Assembly: GCA_025331125.1 (NCBI GenBank)
Contig: JAOALB010000058.1
Span: 225,546-289,545, forward strand
DNA: 64,000 bases
Source of the DNA: Mycogone perniciosa
Taxonomy: Eukaryota; Ascomycota; Sordariomycetes; Hypocreales; Hypocreaceae
Direction: 5' to 3'
Part shown: in pieces, positions 24,273-35,516 of the stretch
Layout: each line of letters begins with the position of its first letter
How positions within the stretch are numbered: the first letter of the stretch is position 1
Translations under genes and position numbers: made by a program
Notes under the pieces: generated by a model
Told to the model about the DNA's origin: nothing
The model's database searches: none
The model's input: the letters and a program-made list of their open reading frames with translations, nothing else

Positions 24273-26554
24273 GGCGGTCTTGCTTGACTTCAACTTCAAC
24301 TGAGACGATTAGACGGCAGACGGATGGGGCGTCAGGGACGAAGGTGTATGGAGGCGCAGACAGGCCATACAGTGGCGACAGAGGAGGCGGAGGGCAGAGG
24401 AATCGACAAACAAAGGACGTAGAGCAGCGTGGAGGAGTAGCCCAACCCGTCCTGCGGAGCCAGACAAGAAGAGAAGCTCAGCGGGCAACAACTCAATGCC
24501 AGGGGCAAAAGAACAGCCGCAACTGGACGGCAGACAACCCAAAAAAAGAAAAGTGGGGAGGCGGTCCTCTCGCACCTCTTTGATGATCCAGGGGCCGGGG
24601 CAGGCGAGTGATGAGGTGGTGATGGTGGTTTTGGGAAGACGGACAGAGAGACAGAAGATTTGATGAGTGCATCGGTCCCCGAAAAAAGTGTTGGCTCAGT
24701 CTGTCTGGTCTGGCCTGTGAGGTAAGGTGGTGCTAGCCCAATACATGCTTGCTTGCCCGCTGGCCCCCCTCTGGGATGCTATGCTGGCAAGCTGGGCATC
24801 CCGCCATGTACGAAGTACCCTGCCACCAAATATTCTCTGTGCGGTGACTTTTTGTTTTTTTTTGTTTGGCTACGGACTACTAGTCGTCCTAATTGCCTTG
24901 GGACGACTAATGCTCTGTCTTGTCTGTCCCTTTGTCTCCCCCTCATCATCCCCCATCAGCCAGCTGTTGCTTTGTACGAAACTGCTGTTGTATTCAATAC
25001 CTACTAGTAGGTACATAGATACTCCGTATATTGGTGGATTGGGCCTCCAGGGCTCTCCATGCCTGTCGTCCGGACTTACACTCCGCATCTCCATGTCCAT
25101 CATCGGTATGTCAGCATCCACAGGCAGCATTCGATAAAGCTCGCCGATGGCGCATCTTGCGGAACGGAACCCCTCCACGGGCATCGATCGCGCCAGCCTC
25201 TTCCTCCGCGTTTTACGATGTCAGGTTAGCTGCAAAGCGATATCGCTTTAGTAACATAACCCCTCCTCCCTCTCCAGCACATACTAAGGTGCAACTGGAT
25301 CAGAGTTGCAAACTACATAGCTCCATATTCTAACCGTTCGACGCCCTGTTGGTTAGCTGCCTCCGAGTGCCGGGCTGGCTTGCATGCGTTGCTGCCTGTC
25401 CGTTGTAATTGAGGCTTGCGGGTGGAAGTTCTCCGTACAGTACGAAGTACTTTGTAGTATATGCCGTTTCTTCACCAAGAAAAGATCGAGACAGTATATT
25501 TCCGTGATCCCACTAGCTAACACTGGTATTACTATCTCAAGTCCGTATTCTGTACGTAGGCACTCACCAAGCAAACAGGGAGCTCCTCAATGTGACCCTT
25601 TCCATGGTGGATTGGCTATAGGGTAGGTGTACACTATGCAAACCGTCCACAACAGCACAGCCAACATGATAAGAGGAGGGACTGAATACATCACGGAAAT
25701 CTATTCCATTGAGCATTCGATTTCAACCAAGCGTGTGGAAGAAATGACACCTAGGTATGCATGGTCAGCCGCCAGCAAAGTCTAATCAAGGCAGCTCGTA
25801 TATCACATCTAGATACGGAGTACTCCGTACATGTAACCATCTTGCATTTCGTCATATTAGGACGAGAAGGTCGAATCCTCATTAATAACTTTCTAGGCGG
25901 ATCCGTCGGACTTGGAAGTTTAAATGAGAAAAGAGCCGCGGGATCCTATCGATCGCATCTCTGACGTTGTCATAGCATCCACTCCTCAGCGTCCACTGAT
26001 ATGCGCTATGGTAATATGTAATATATAATAGCTTAAAACCCCACTCTAAAGAATATAATAATGTCGATATTATAGATTCAAAAACCTGAGAATAGTTAGC
26101 CGCAGGTATTGGAGATAATCTCCCTCCAATTTATTAGAGACTTAATGGTAGATAGTAGATATCTACTAGATGAATTTGGACACGAAGGGTCGTCGATGAC
26201 ATCCACAGTAGATGGGTACACTGCGGTACCTCAAAGCATGCGTGTATCGATAAGCTCAGCAAGTACATCCAAGTATCCTTCAACGCATGCAATGACGTCT
26301 GGCCCACTCGCACCGCTTGTCGTCGCAGTCGCATCGCGCATTGTCAGATCAAGTACTCCTTAGCAGCAAGTTGAAATTGGCCATCTCACCAGAGGATTCA
26401 ACATCCAATGACCCTAGAGGGCGTCAACGGCATCCTGCTGCCCTATCTCCCCTAGAGTAACGAGCGCTGGCTCTGCGATTCTACATCTCCTCCACCTCGA
26501 GCACAAATACTACCTAGATTCTGTCTGTCGCGACTCTATGACGCACCCCGCACG
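24273..26554. other. Divergent intergenic region, Btz gene and SAC phosphatase
   Basis: About 2.3 kb lies between two divergent starts. No gene is supported. It contains TAC-NNN-GTA motifs at 24809-24817, 25020-25028 and 25441-25449, and a perfect 16-bp palindrome at 25814-25829. The part at about 25980-26160 is AT-rich. Confidence 0.45.
25814..25829. repeat. Perfect 16-bp palindrome TACGGAGTACTCCGTA
   Basis: Two dispersed motifs (TACGGAGTA and TACTCCGTA) overlap by two bases to form an exact palindrome in the divergent promoter region upstream of the SAC-domain gene. Confidence 0.95.
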
Positions 26555-29497
26555 ATGCCAGGGATCGCGCGGAAAGTCCTCGTCTTCGCGGCTGTCGATG
26601 GTCTCATCATCCAGCCACTCTCATTCAAGGGCCAGAGGCCGTCCCAGCCTGTGAGGGTGAAATACGGAGATGCCTCTATATCTCCGGCAACGCGCGACCA
26701 AGCTCCAGATTCCACAAAGTCTGAATCGTGCTTCGAAGCCCTCGGCGTCATCGGTACGTCCCTATCCGACCCTCAGACTAGAACAGGCGGTTAAACAAAA
26801 CATCTCGGTTCAGGTCTCATAACCGTGTCACGTCGCACCTATTTAGTCACCATTACGCACCGTGAACAAGTGGCGCAAGTGTTCGGATTTCCCATTTATG
26901 TCGTGACACAGGTTGCTGTAACACCGTGCTCATCCAGGAGCGACGCAGAGGACTCGGTGCAAAAGACGGCGCGTCTCCTGCAGACCCAGGCTCCCAGCGC
27001 GTCAAGTGAGGATCCGGAAAGCAGTGATGAAGATATCGAAGCGCCCAAGGGGGCTACTGATGAGGTAGATGACGCGGTTGCCGATGATGAAGATGCCCTG
27101 CCAGACTCCTCACGAAGTAGTGTTGCGGAGGATGTCATCCGGAGAAGGGGGACCTATGGAAGATTTGCGCAGCGTTGGTTTAGTCGAAGTGGTTGGACGG
27201 TGGATCAGAGGAGAACCATGGGCATGAGCAACTCGCCCAATTCGACACCCTCAAGCACGCAACCTACATCGCCGTCTCCAGTGTCTTTTGCTATTCCTAA
27301 AGAGGCAGATGACGACTCTGAAATTCCTGTCTCAACGTTGTTACCCAAGCTCCTACGCACAATCCAGGTCCTGTTCGGATCGTCACGGAGCTTCTACTTC
27401 TCCTATGACCTAGATATTACGCGCAGCTTAGCCAACAAGGCCTCAATTCCTCATGCCGATACTCCACTATATGCCCGGGTCGACACCATCTTCTTCTGGA
27501 ATCGTCACATTCTGCAACCCTTCCTGGCGGCCGGACACGACTCCTTGGCATTACCTCTCATGCAAGGCTTCATTGGTCAGAGGTCATTTGTTGTGGACTC
27601 TCAACCCCCGCAGGTTGACGAACCGGCTACTGAGTCTTTGGAACTGTCCAATCTCTCCCCGTCCGCGTCCACCCCATCTTCTCCCCCATCGGGAACGGCA
27701 AGACCATCGCTGGAGCTTCGTCCTTCTGAAAGGAACTACTTGATTACCCTGATGTCGCGCCGGTCTACTAAGAGGGCGGGATTGCGCTACCTTCGTCGCG
27801 GCATAGACGAGGACGGGTTTACAGCCAATTCTGTCGAGACAGAGCAAATATTATCATCCCCTACATGGGATAACTCTTCACCAATATATTCCTTCCTGCA
27901 AATCAGAGGAAGTATGCCATTGTTCTTTACTCAAACCGCATATGCCCTGAAGCCAGTCCCTGTTCTACAGCATTCCGAAGAGGCGAACTATAAGGCATGC
28001 AAACGACATTTCGAGAGGCTATCGAGGGCTTACGGCGAAATACAAATAGTGAATCTTGTTGAGAAACATGGCATAGAAGAGCCGATAGGCACGCAATACC
28101 AAAAGTCTGTCGAGCGCCTCAATAGTGAGGCTGGCGACGAAGCGAAGATACCCTTTGAGTGGTTTGACTTTCATCGTGCCTGTCGTGGCATGAAATTTGA
28201 AAACGTTGGCCATTTGTTATCAACATTGAAAGATAGACTTGAAACTCTCGGGAGTACAGTTCAGAATGATGGTTCATTGGTTCAGAAACAGAAAGGTGTG
28301 CTTCGAACAAACTGCATGGATTGTTTGGATCGAACAAACGTCTGCCAGAGCTCATTTGCGAAACACATGCTTGATACACAGCTGAAAGAGGAGGGCATAG
28401 ATATGAGCACCCAGCTGGACCAGGAAACTGCCTGGTTCAATACCCTTTGGGCTGATAATGGCGATGCTGTTTCAAAGCAATACGCCTCAACTGCTGCTAT
28501 GAAGGGAGACTATACGAGAACAAGGAAGAGGGACTATCGAGGAGCCTTGAATGACCTTGGACTATCGCTCGCTCGTCTCTACAGCGGGTAGGTTTCACAG
28601 ACTGGTTATTGATATTGTGCAAAGTGGCTAATCTTATACAGTATGGTCAATGACTATTTCAGCCAGGCTGCCATAGACTTCCTGCTTGGAAATGTCACAG
28701 CCAAGGTGTTTGACGAATTTGAAGCCGATATGATGACAAAAGACCCTGCTGTTTCTGTCGCAAGGATGCGAGAACGAGCCGTTGAGCTTTCCCAAAAGCG
28801 AGTAGTGGCTGATGCGAGCGAAGAATTCCATGGAGGTTGGGTCCTCGTGAGCCCCAATGCTGCCGACGCGGTGAAAACTTGGCCCATGGAAGAAGCTGTT
28901 CTTCTGCTGACAGATGCTGCTCTATACCTGTGCCGCTTCAGCTGGGACCTGGATAAGGTTTCATCGTTTGAGCGAGTGAGCCTCGCTAGCATTACCAACA
29001 TCAAGTTCGGCACTTACATCACCTCTACCATCTCGCAGTCCCACATGGACGAAATGAAGAACGTAGGGTTTGTAATATCGTATCAGCCTGGTAAGAGCGA
29101 TATCAGGAGAACGAACACACGAACGCTTTCCACTAGAGGGGACATCGTCCCGAAACCAGGTACGGAGACTGGGAGCCGTCCTACTGGTCTGGCTGGCCTT
29201 TTCTTAGGAAGAAACCAGAAACAGCTTGCTATTCGCAAACTCGCATTCAAGGCGCCGTACACTGATTCCTCGATGCCTGTGAGTGGAGCTGGGCCTCAGC
29301 AGACAGAACTGCAACAGGTTGTCACGATATGCGCCGAGATTGAGCGCTTGGCATTTGAGAGACAACTGTTGAAGGATGGGGACGATCGGAAGAGCCTTAT
29401 TGAGAAGGGCGATATTATATCCCTGGAGGCAGCGAAGCGCAGCACTGGGCTGTTGGAGCAGTTGGGTCACTCGCTGAAGAAGTTGGTGTGGGCATGA
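26555..29497 (+). CDS. SAC-domain phosphoinositide phosphatase with hSac2-like C-terminal domain
   Basis: Three exons (26555-26753, 26814-28587 and 28642-29497) with GT-AG introns of 60 and 54 bp give 942 residues. The N-terminal half is the SAC domain: FGSSRSFYFSYDLDITRSL, then FFWNRHIL, then the catalytic RTNCMDCLDRTNVCQ, in which Cys567-x5-Arg573 is the phosphatase signature. The region EEFHGGWVLVSPNAADAVKT to the end resembles the hSac2 homology domain of Sac2/INPP5F-type enzymes. An acidic insertion (SSDEDIEAPKGATDEVDD) splits the early SAC region. The family removes phosphates from phosphoinositides on endosome, Golgi or plasma membrane. I cannot say from sequence which position is cleaved. 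The 3' end converges on the BMT6-like gene, with only 87 bp between the two stop codons, so the transcripts probably overlap. Confidence 0.9.
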
Positions 29498-29584
29498 TTC
29501 CCTAGACGTCACTCGTATGAAAAGATTTGCGTAAACAGCCTTATTGCTAGACCATTGATTCCCCTAGGTAGACTATTCCACGCA

Positions 29585-30745
29585 TCAAATGGCTTCTCTT
29601 CGATACAGATGCATTTGATATCGCATGTTTTCTAACTGGATCGGGTAAGAGAGGCCCTCTGGCAGACGAAACCAAATCGAGTCTTGTGATTCGACTCGTT
29701 CCCATTGGTAACCCCGGTTTGGTGTCTTTGTTTCGAGAAGCGTGTGGTTTAGCAGCCATTGCATAGGATAACGCTTCTTTTCCTTGCCCACTGCGGCCTC
29801 TGAATAGCTCCCTGGGCTGTCCACGACGAGGAGAAGACTCCCGTTTGGAAGAACTTCACTCAGTGTTTTCAAGAAATTGGTAGTTTTTCCAATACCACCT
29901 TCGGTGTAGAGTTCGTTCAAAGTGAACATGAGCGTCACAAGCAATGGTTCGACTCCAACGGACTCAGCTAGCTTGTCCTTGTCCATTGATAAGATGTCAT
30001 TTTGATAGAAGGCTACAGAGAGTTGTTGGCCGTTGAGAAGAGCATTGTTTGAGGCTTTGAGAGCAGCGGATGCGTATTTGGAGATGGGTGGAGGTGTGGT
30101 GAGTTGGTTTTGGAGGAGAGAGGTTACGTGTGCCCAAGGAGCCGCATCGAGGAGGGTGAGGATACCGTGTGAGTTTGTGCTATGGAGATATGAAGCGAAC
30201 GCGATATGTTCTGCTGCACAGCCTCCGATAGAGAGCACCTTGATCATCTCCCCCGGGCTTGATGAGGTTTCCGGGTCAGTTTGTGTCCCGTCATCCTCCG
30301 TGTCTTCGGTAGATGTGCTTGGGGACTCCTCAGACGTCGTGGTTCCGGCATCAGGTGAATTGCCCTTGAGAGAGAAAGAAACCTCATTGACGTAATCCAT
30401 AATGCTGTGGAGAACCGATGCATAACAGAGAGCTCGAGTTGGACTCCATCTCGCAGCATAAGCCTCAAGGTAGTCCTCCCTGCCAAACGCGGCCTCGAAT
30501 TCCCGATTAAAAAGCGCCTGCTTTATCTCCTTCAGGAGGACTGGGAATTTTTCTGACGACAGGACAGCGTCGAAGGAATAGGAAAAGATATTCAGAAGAC
30601 GTTGCTGATCTTGCAGATCCTGGGTGTTGGTTGCATGGCTGCTGGGGGCATCTTCAGGAGAATTTTTAGGTGGGGATTTTGACGGGGGTTTTGAAGGTTT
30701 GGATGATGACGATGACGTCTTTTTGGAAGTTGATTTCTTGGCCAT
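29585..30745 (-). CDS. bmt6: 25S rRNA uridine-N3 methyltransferase, BMT6-like
   Basis: A single-exon gene encodes 386 residues from ATG 30743-30745. The N-terminus is a Lys/Ser/Pro-rich tail (AKKSTSKKTSSSSSKPSKP), consistent with nucleolar targeting. The catalytic region has a glycine-rich SAM-binding motif, VLSIGGCAAEHIAFASYL, and later FTLNELYTEGGIGKTTNFL and LLLVVDSPGSYSEAAVGKEK. It ends with FRLPEGLSYPIQLENMRYQ. This pattern fits the fungal methyltransferase family that includes yeast Bmt6, which methylates a uridine of 25S rRNA at N3. An acidic Ser/Thr-rich insertion (TSTEDTEDDGTQTDPETSS) lies before the SAM motif. The assignment is by motif pattern and recall of the family, not alignment. 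Confidence 0.78.
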   Translation of the reverse strand: MAKKSTSKKTSSSSSKPSKPPSKSPPKNSPEDAPSSHATNTQDLQDQQRLLNIFSYSFDAVLSSEKFPVLLKEIKQALFNREFEAAFGREDYLEAYAARWSPTRALCYASVLHSIMDYVNEVSFSLKGNSPDAGTTTSEESPSTSTEDTEDDGTQTDPETSSSPGEMIKVLSIGGCAAEHIAFASYLHSTNSHGILTLLDAAPWAHVTSLLQNQLTTPPPISKYASAALKASNNALLNGQQLSVAFYQNDILSMDKDKLAESVGVEPLLVTLMFTLNELYTEGGIGKTTNFLKTLSEVLPNGSLLLVVDSPGSYSEAAVGKEKKRYPMQWLLNHTLLETKTPNRGYQWERVESQDSIWFRLPEGLSYPIQLENMRYQMHLYRREAI

Positions 30746-32126
30746 TTGTGGGAATTATTTTGGCGATGTTGTTGTTCTCTATGGAATCAAGTGAGGTTTG
30801 GTTGATGTTTTTGCTCTACTGAAGTCGTGTGTGTGTTGTGGAGAAAAAAGCGCCAACGGTTTACTGATAGCGGGCAAAAATGCTGAATGTTAGGCACGAT
30901 GTCTGCAGAAGCCCGAAGTAAATGCTTTGCGCTTGAGATCGGAAGTTTACTACGTCATAGGCCGTATCGAGGAACCCTTTCACATGCATTAAAGCGATGA
31001 TGCCTGATGTTTCGATGTTTCGAAAGACCCATAGGGTCTGATCTGCATTTTTCTGGAATATCTCTCTCCGTATGCCACCATAGTCACGATGATCCACGGA
31101 ATTGTCCCACCCGCCAGTCTCCGAACACGCTCTGCACTTCGGAGACGGTTGCAGAACGTTGTTCAGGTTTGGCATCTTGATTGGTCAACTAGGGTCCGAT
31201 CCGGGGAACGAAACACTGCCTATTGTGGCAATTTATCCCACTCTCCGGTCGACATCCTGAGCCGCTGACTACTTATTACTATTTATTATGTGATCAGTCC
31301 ATGAATCAGTCCAATGTTGATAATGATGAATAAAGGTCACAGCCATCTTCCATGGTCGTAGTATTTACATACTACTCCGTATCTGAGGAGCAATATGCAA
31401 AGCAGATCTCTGCACCTCGATCCTATTAGGAAGAAAATCACTTGACTACGTCACTGGCTGGGTCGCGGCGGAGTCTCCCATCCCAGGATGCCCTGAACCC
31501 TCTGCAAACTGCTCAATTGCTAGCCCAGTTGCCGAGACCTGTGTTGTCGTAGCGGATCCGCTAGGGATGGAGTCTTCCGGAGCCCATTGCGTCAATCGAC
31601 TGCAATACTGCCACTCTGCTTCACTCCGCAGGATATGTCCCCAAGATGCCTACTGGACGGGCTCGAGATGATCGTCTCTCTCGAGTGCCAGGAGTGGATA
31701 TCGAAAAGACCCAGTTTTAATTTTTTTTGCTTCGCATGTAAAATCTCTCTCTTTCTCTCCCTCTCTATCCTTGCTGCCGTGATCCATCCGTCCTGTAGCA
31801 GTTGGCGTTATGGAGTAGTACAGACCCGAGAGCCCCTCGATAGTAACAGCAGAAACCCCACTTGATAATATCCAATCCATGGATCCATTGGAAGAAGGCT
31901 GCCCCAGCTAGTGGCGTGGTTCGATATCCATGCCCAGGTTGCCAGGTGCCTAGGCCATATATGACATAACCCCTCAACAGAAAGGCCGTCCCGCCGACAA
32001 CAACATAAACCCCTTCTTCACCTCTTCATTCTTCCCTCCCATCCACTCATTCCGCCAGTCCATCTCTCCGGAGTAATTACGCGTTTCCCACCTCTATCAT
32101 AGCACCAGTTTGAACAATCCGCAATC
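30746..32126. other. Divergent region and transketolase promoter
   Basis: The left half is upstream DNA of the methyltransferase. A minus frame at 30861-31175 has no recognisable domain. The right half is the transketolase promoter: a CATATATG element (31956-31963) lies about 165 bp before the ATG, and a long pyrimidine-rich tract (about 32008-32075) follows it, as is common in highly expressed fungal genes. A TACTCCGTA motif is at 31373-31381. Confidence 0.5.
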
Positions 32127-34605
32127 ATGGGCTACACTGAGGTCGACCAGCAGGCCATCAACACCATCCGCCTGCTCGCGGTACGTCTTTTTACCCCGCC
32201 ATAGCCCCTCCATCATCATGATAAAGCTCTGCGGGAGCTTCGGCGACAACGGATAAAGACCGGACAGGCGGCAGCAGAAGAGAAAATGAAGAGAGATCTA
32301 ACGAGAATTGTGATTCCAGGTTGATGCGACCTTCAAGAGCAACTCGGGACACCCTGGTGCTCCCATGTAAGTATCTCCGAGCTCTGACAATGACAATCAT
32401 GTTGTTGCAGAATCCGCTTCGCTGAGTTGAAGCGAGCTGAGCTGACAACTTCTGTTTGCTACAGGGGCATGGCTCCCATTGCCCACGTTCTCTGGGACAA
32501 GTTCCTGAAGTTCAACCCCAAGAACCCCAAGTGGCTGAACCGTGACCGATTCGTCCTCTCGTGAGTACCCGCGACCTTCTCTTCCGGACGAACCGCAGGT
32601 GGCCTGACGTAATTCCCACGATAGCAACGGCCACGGCTGCATGCTCCAGTATGCCCTCCTCCACCTCTTCGGCTTTGCCCTGTCCCTCGACGACATCAAG
32701 GCCTTCCGCGTAAGTAATCAAACTATTCATAACTGACTTTACGTGATGATTGACACCTTCGCGTGCAGACGGTCGACAGCATAACCCCTGGTCACCCCGA
32801 GGCCCATGACACCCCCGGCATTGAGGTCACCACCGGCCCCCTCGGCCAGGGTATCTGCAATGCCGTTGGTCTGGCCATTGCCCAGGCCCACACTGCCGCT
32901 GTCTTCAACAAGCCCGGCTTTGACCTTGTTAACAACTACACATACTGCTTCCTCGGCGATGGATGCTTGATGGAGGGTGTCTCTGGTGAGGCTTCTTCCC
33001 TTGCTGGCCACCTTAAGCTTGGCAACCTTATCTGCATCTGGGACGACAACCACATCTCCATCGATGGTGACACCAATGTTGCCTTCACCGAGGATGTTGC
33101 CATGCGATATGAGTCCTACGGCTGGCACGTCGTTACCGTTGACAACGGTGACCACGACCTCGAGGCCATGGAGGCCGCCATCAAGGCCTGCCAGGCTGTC
33201 ACTGACAAGCCCTCAATTATCAAGCTCCGAACCACCATTGGCTTCGGCTCTCTCCAGCAGGGCACCCACGGTGTCCACGGCTCTCCCCTCAAGGCCGATG
33301 ACATCAAGCAGCTGAAGCAGAAGTTCGGCTTCAACCCCGAGGAGAGCTTTGTTGTCCCCAAGGCTGTCTCAGAGCTCTATGGCAAGCACTCGACTGAGGG
33401 TGCTGCTCTTGAGGAGGAGTGGAACAAGCTGCTCGCCAAGTATGCCGAGAGCTACCCCAAGGAGCACGCCGACCTGCTCCGACGACAGACGGGTGATCTG
33501 CCCGAGGGCTGGGAGAAGAACCTGCCTGTCTACACTCCTAATGACCCAGCCATCGCCAGCCGAAAGCTGTCCGAGACTGTCCTCGCCAAGATCGAGTCGG
33601 TTCTCCCCGAGCTTGTCGGTGGCTCTGCCGATCTGACTGGCTCCAACCTTACCCGATGGAAGGCTGCTGTCGATTTCCAGGACAAGTCCACCGGCCTCGG
33701 CGACTACTCTGGACGATACATCCGCTACGGTGTCCGTGAGCACGGTATGGGTGCCATCATGAATGGTCTGGCCGCCTATGGTACTATCCTGCCTTACAGC
33801 GGTACTTTCCTCAACTTCGTCTCGTACGCTGCTGGTGCCGTCCGCCTGTCCGCTCTCTCTCAGGTCCGCCTCATCTGGGTTGCCACACACGACTCCATTG
33901 GCCTCGGTGAGGACGGTCCTACTCACCAGCCTATTGAGACCCTGACTCACTTCCGTGCTCTCCCCAACTGCATGGTCTGGCGTCCCGCCGATGGCAACGA
34001 GACCAGCGGTGCCTACTACGTTGCTTTGACCTCCAAGCACACCCCCAGCATCATTGCTCTGTCTCGTCAGAACCTGCCCCAGCTTGAGGGCTCAACCATC
34101 GAGAAGGCCAGCAAGGGTGGCTACGTCCTGAAGGAGGTTGAGGGCGCCCAGATCACCCTCGTCTCCACCGGTTCTGAGGTGGGCATCTGCGTTGATGCCG
34201 CCAAGTACCTCCAGGAGAACCACGGCATCAAGGCCCGAATTGTCTCCCTGCCTTGCTTCGAGGTCTTCGACACCCAGTCCAAGGAGTACAGACTCTCTGT
34301 TCTGCCCGATGGCATCCCCTCCCTGTCTGTTGAGGTCATGAGCACCATGGGCTGGGAGCGATACACTCACGAGCAGTTCGGTCTCAACCGCTTCGGTGCC
34401 TCTGGTGCCTACAAGGATGTCTACAAGGCAAGTTTTACACCGTTTCTCCTGAGGATGTAAGTGATTTATTTGCTGACAACTGCTATAGAAGTTCGAGTTC
34501 ACTCCCGAGGGCATCGCCAAGCGTGCCATCGCCACCATCGACTTCTGGAAGGATGTTCCCAACGTCCGATCGCCTATCAACCGCGCCTTCCAGCAAATTA
34601 TCTAA
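32127..34605 (+). CDS. TKL1: Transketolase
   Basis: Six exons (32127-32180, 32320-32366, 32465-32560, 32625-32709, 32769-34427 and 34489-34605) give 685 residues, the usual size. The N-terminus MGYTEVDQQAINTIRLLAVD leads into KSNSGHPGAPMGMAP. The thiamine-diphosphate motif is GDGCLMEGVSGEASSLAGHL with the downstream Asn of DDNHISIDG. The pyrimidine-domain segment ATHDSIGLGEDGPTHQPIE and the C-terminal GASGAYKDVYKKFEFTPEGI are also present. It moves two-carbon ketol units in the non-oxidative pentose phosphate pathway and needs thiamine diphosphate and Mg. Four small 5' exons are typical of this gene in filamentous ascomycetes. The last intron (34428-34488) is GC-AG with donor AAG|GCAAGT. Codon use is strongly biased to C-ending codons, consistent with high expression. 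Confidence 0.96.
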
Positions 34606-35039
34606 TCTCGATATAAGTAGTATTCTAAAAGGACCGAAAATTGAAATGAGAATGGGAAATTATTTATGTGGGGGCGATGGACTCTGGAGCATGGGATCTC
34701 AGGGCTTTATTTTTGGGCGAAATAGATGATTCAGATTGAAACAAAATAACTTTGAAGAGCAAACGCCGTTGTCCAGTAATGCACCCTCCTTAAGATACCC
34801 CGTAGACTCCATGCTAATGTGTAATACAAAGTACTCCATCGTCCTCATGTTGTGATGCTCAGAAATCAGGGGAGATATTGAGGATATCCCCAGCCATGAC
34901 GCCATTTATGTTGTGGGTATGTCCACATCCACACATGGTCCTTCGTAGTCCCCCCCGAGTTTCATGCGCCGCGTTGTCGTCATATGCACGCTGCATGTTG
35001 CAAAAAAAAAAAACCAAGACCTCTCTCTCCCCTCCTATC
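34606..35039. other. Convergent 3' region
   Basis: 3' flank shared by transketolase (plus) and the short uncharacterised gene (minus). It contains a 12-base poly-A run near 35000 and a following CT-rich stretch. No gene seen. Confidence 0.5.
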
Positions 35040-35516
35040 TCACTCGGGAGAGCCACCTCCATCCGCACCTCGTTCCACGCCCTGCGCCGCCCACTCCCGT
35101 TGAAATTCCCGGCCTACTCTCTCTAACCTTGCAGCCGCGCGCCTCGCCTCCCTAGCATCTTCTGAAGAGCCAGCGACGACGAGTCCAACGAGCACGGGAG
35201 CAGCGTCATCGGCCCTCGCTTCGCCGTCGTCTTTGCCCATGGCGGAGGTGGAGTCTGCGCAGCCGCCGCCGGATTCGCGAGGGTCAAGGTAGGATTGGAG
35301 GACGATGGCGCCGGAGTCTGGGTACTCGACCATGATGCGCTGGGGCCTGCCGAGGTTGGCGCGCTGGGCGGTGGTTTGCGAGGTGATGGCGCTGGAGGTG
35401 AGGGATGTGAGGGAGTCGAGGTGGGTGGGCGAGGAGGAGGATGTGATGAGCGGGGTGAGGGTGAGGTCGGTGAGGTGTAGGGAGAGAGTAGGATGTTGAG
35501 AGGGGAGGTTTGCCAT
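35040..35516 (-). CDS. Short uncharacterised fungal protein
   Basis: From ATG 35514-35516 the frame encodes 158 residues (MANLPSQHPTLSLHLTDLTL). The upstream frame is open much further but is Pro/Ser-rich and atypical. The centre, RPQRIMVEYPDSGAIVLQSY, looks like a folded beta-strand region. It is followed by a Gly/Asp-rich linker, a second hydrophobic strand APVLVGLVVAGS and a charged helix (EDAREARRAAARLERVGREF). The two-strand plus long-helix layout resembles small assembly-factor or chaperone-like proteins, but I do not recognise the family and assign no function. Other strands and frames here are also open because of base composition, so the call rests on the ATG and the folded-looking segments. 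Confidence 0.5.
   Translation of the reverse strand: MANLPSQHPTLSLHLTDLTLTPLITSSSSPTHLDSLTSLTSSAITSQTTAQRANLGRPQRIMVEYPDSGAIVLQSYLDPRESGGGCADSTSAMGKDDGEARADDAAPVLVGLVVAGSSEDAREARRAAARLERVGREFQREWAAQGVERGADGGGSPE

Noticed and set aside
25850..25890. T-loop-like string (GGTCGAATCC) suggesting a tRNA
   Set aside because: No matching acceptor stem, D arm or anticodon arm could be paired around it.
30861..31175. 104-residue minus-strand frame upstream of the BMT6-like gene
   Set aside because: No recognisable motif. It could be leader sequence, so it was not called as a gene.
33369..34040. 223-residue minus-strand frame inside transketolase
   Set aside because: Shadow caused by strong C-ending codon bias in the transketolase gene.
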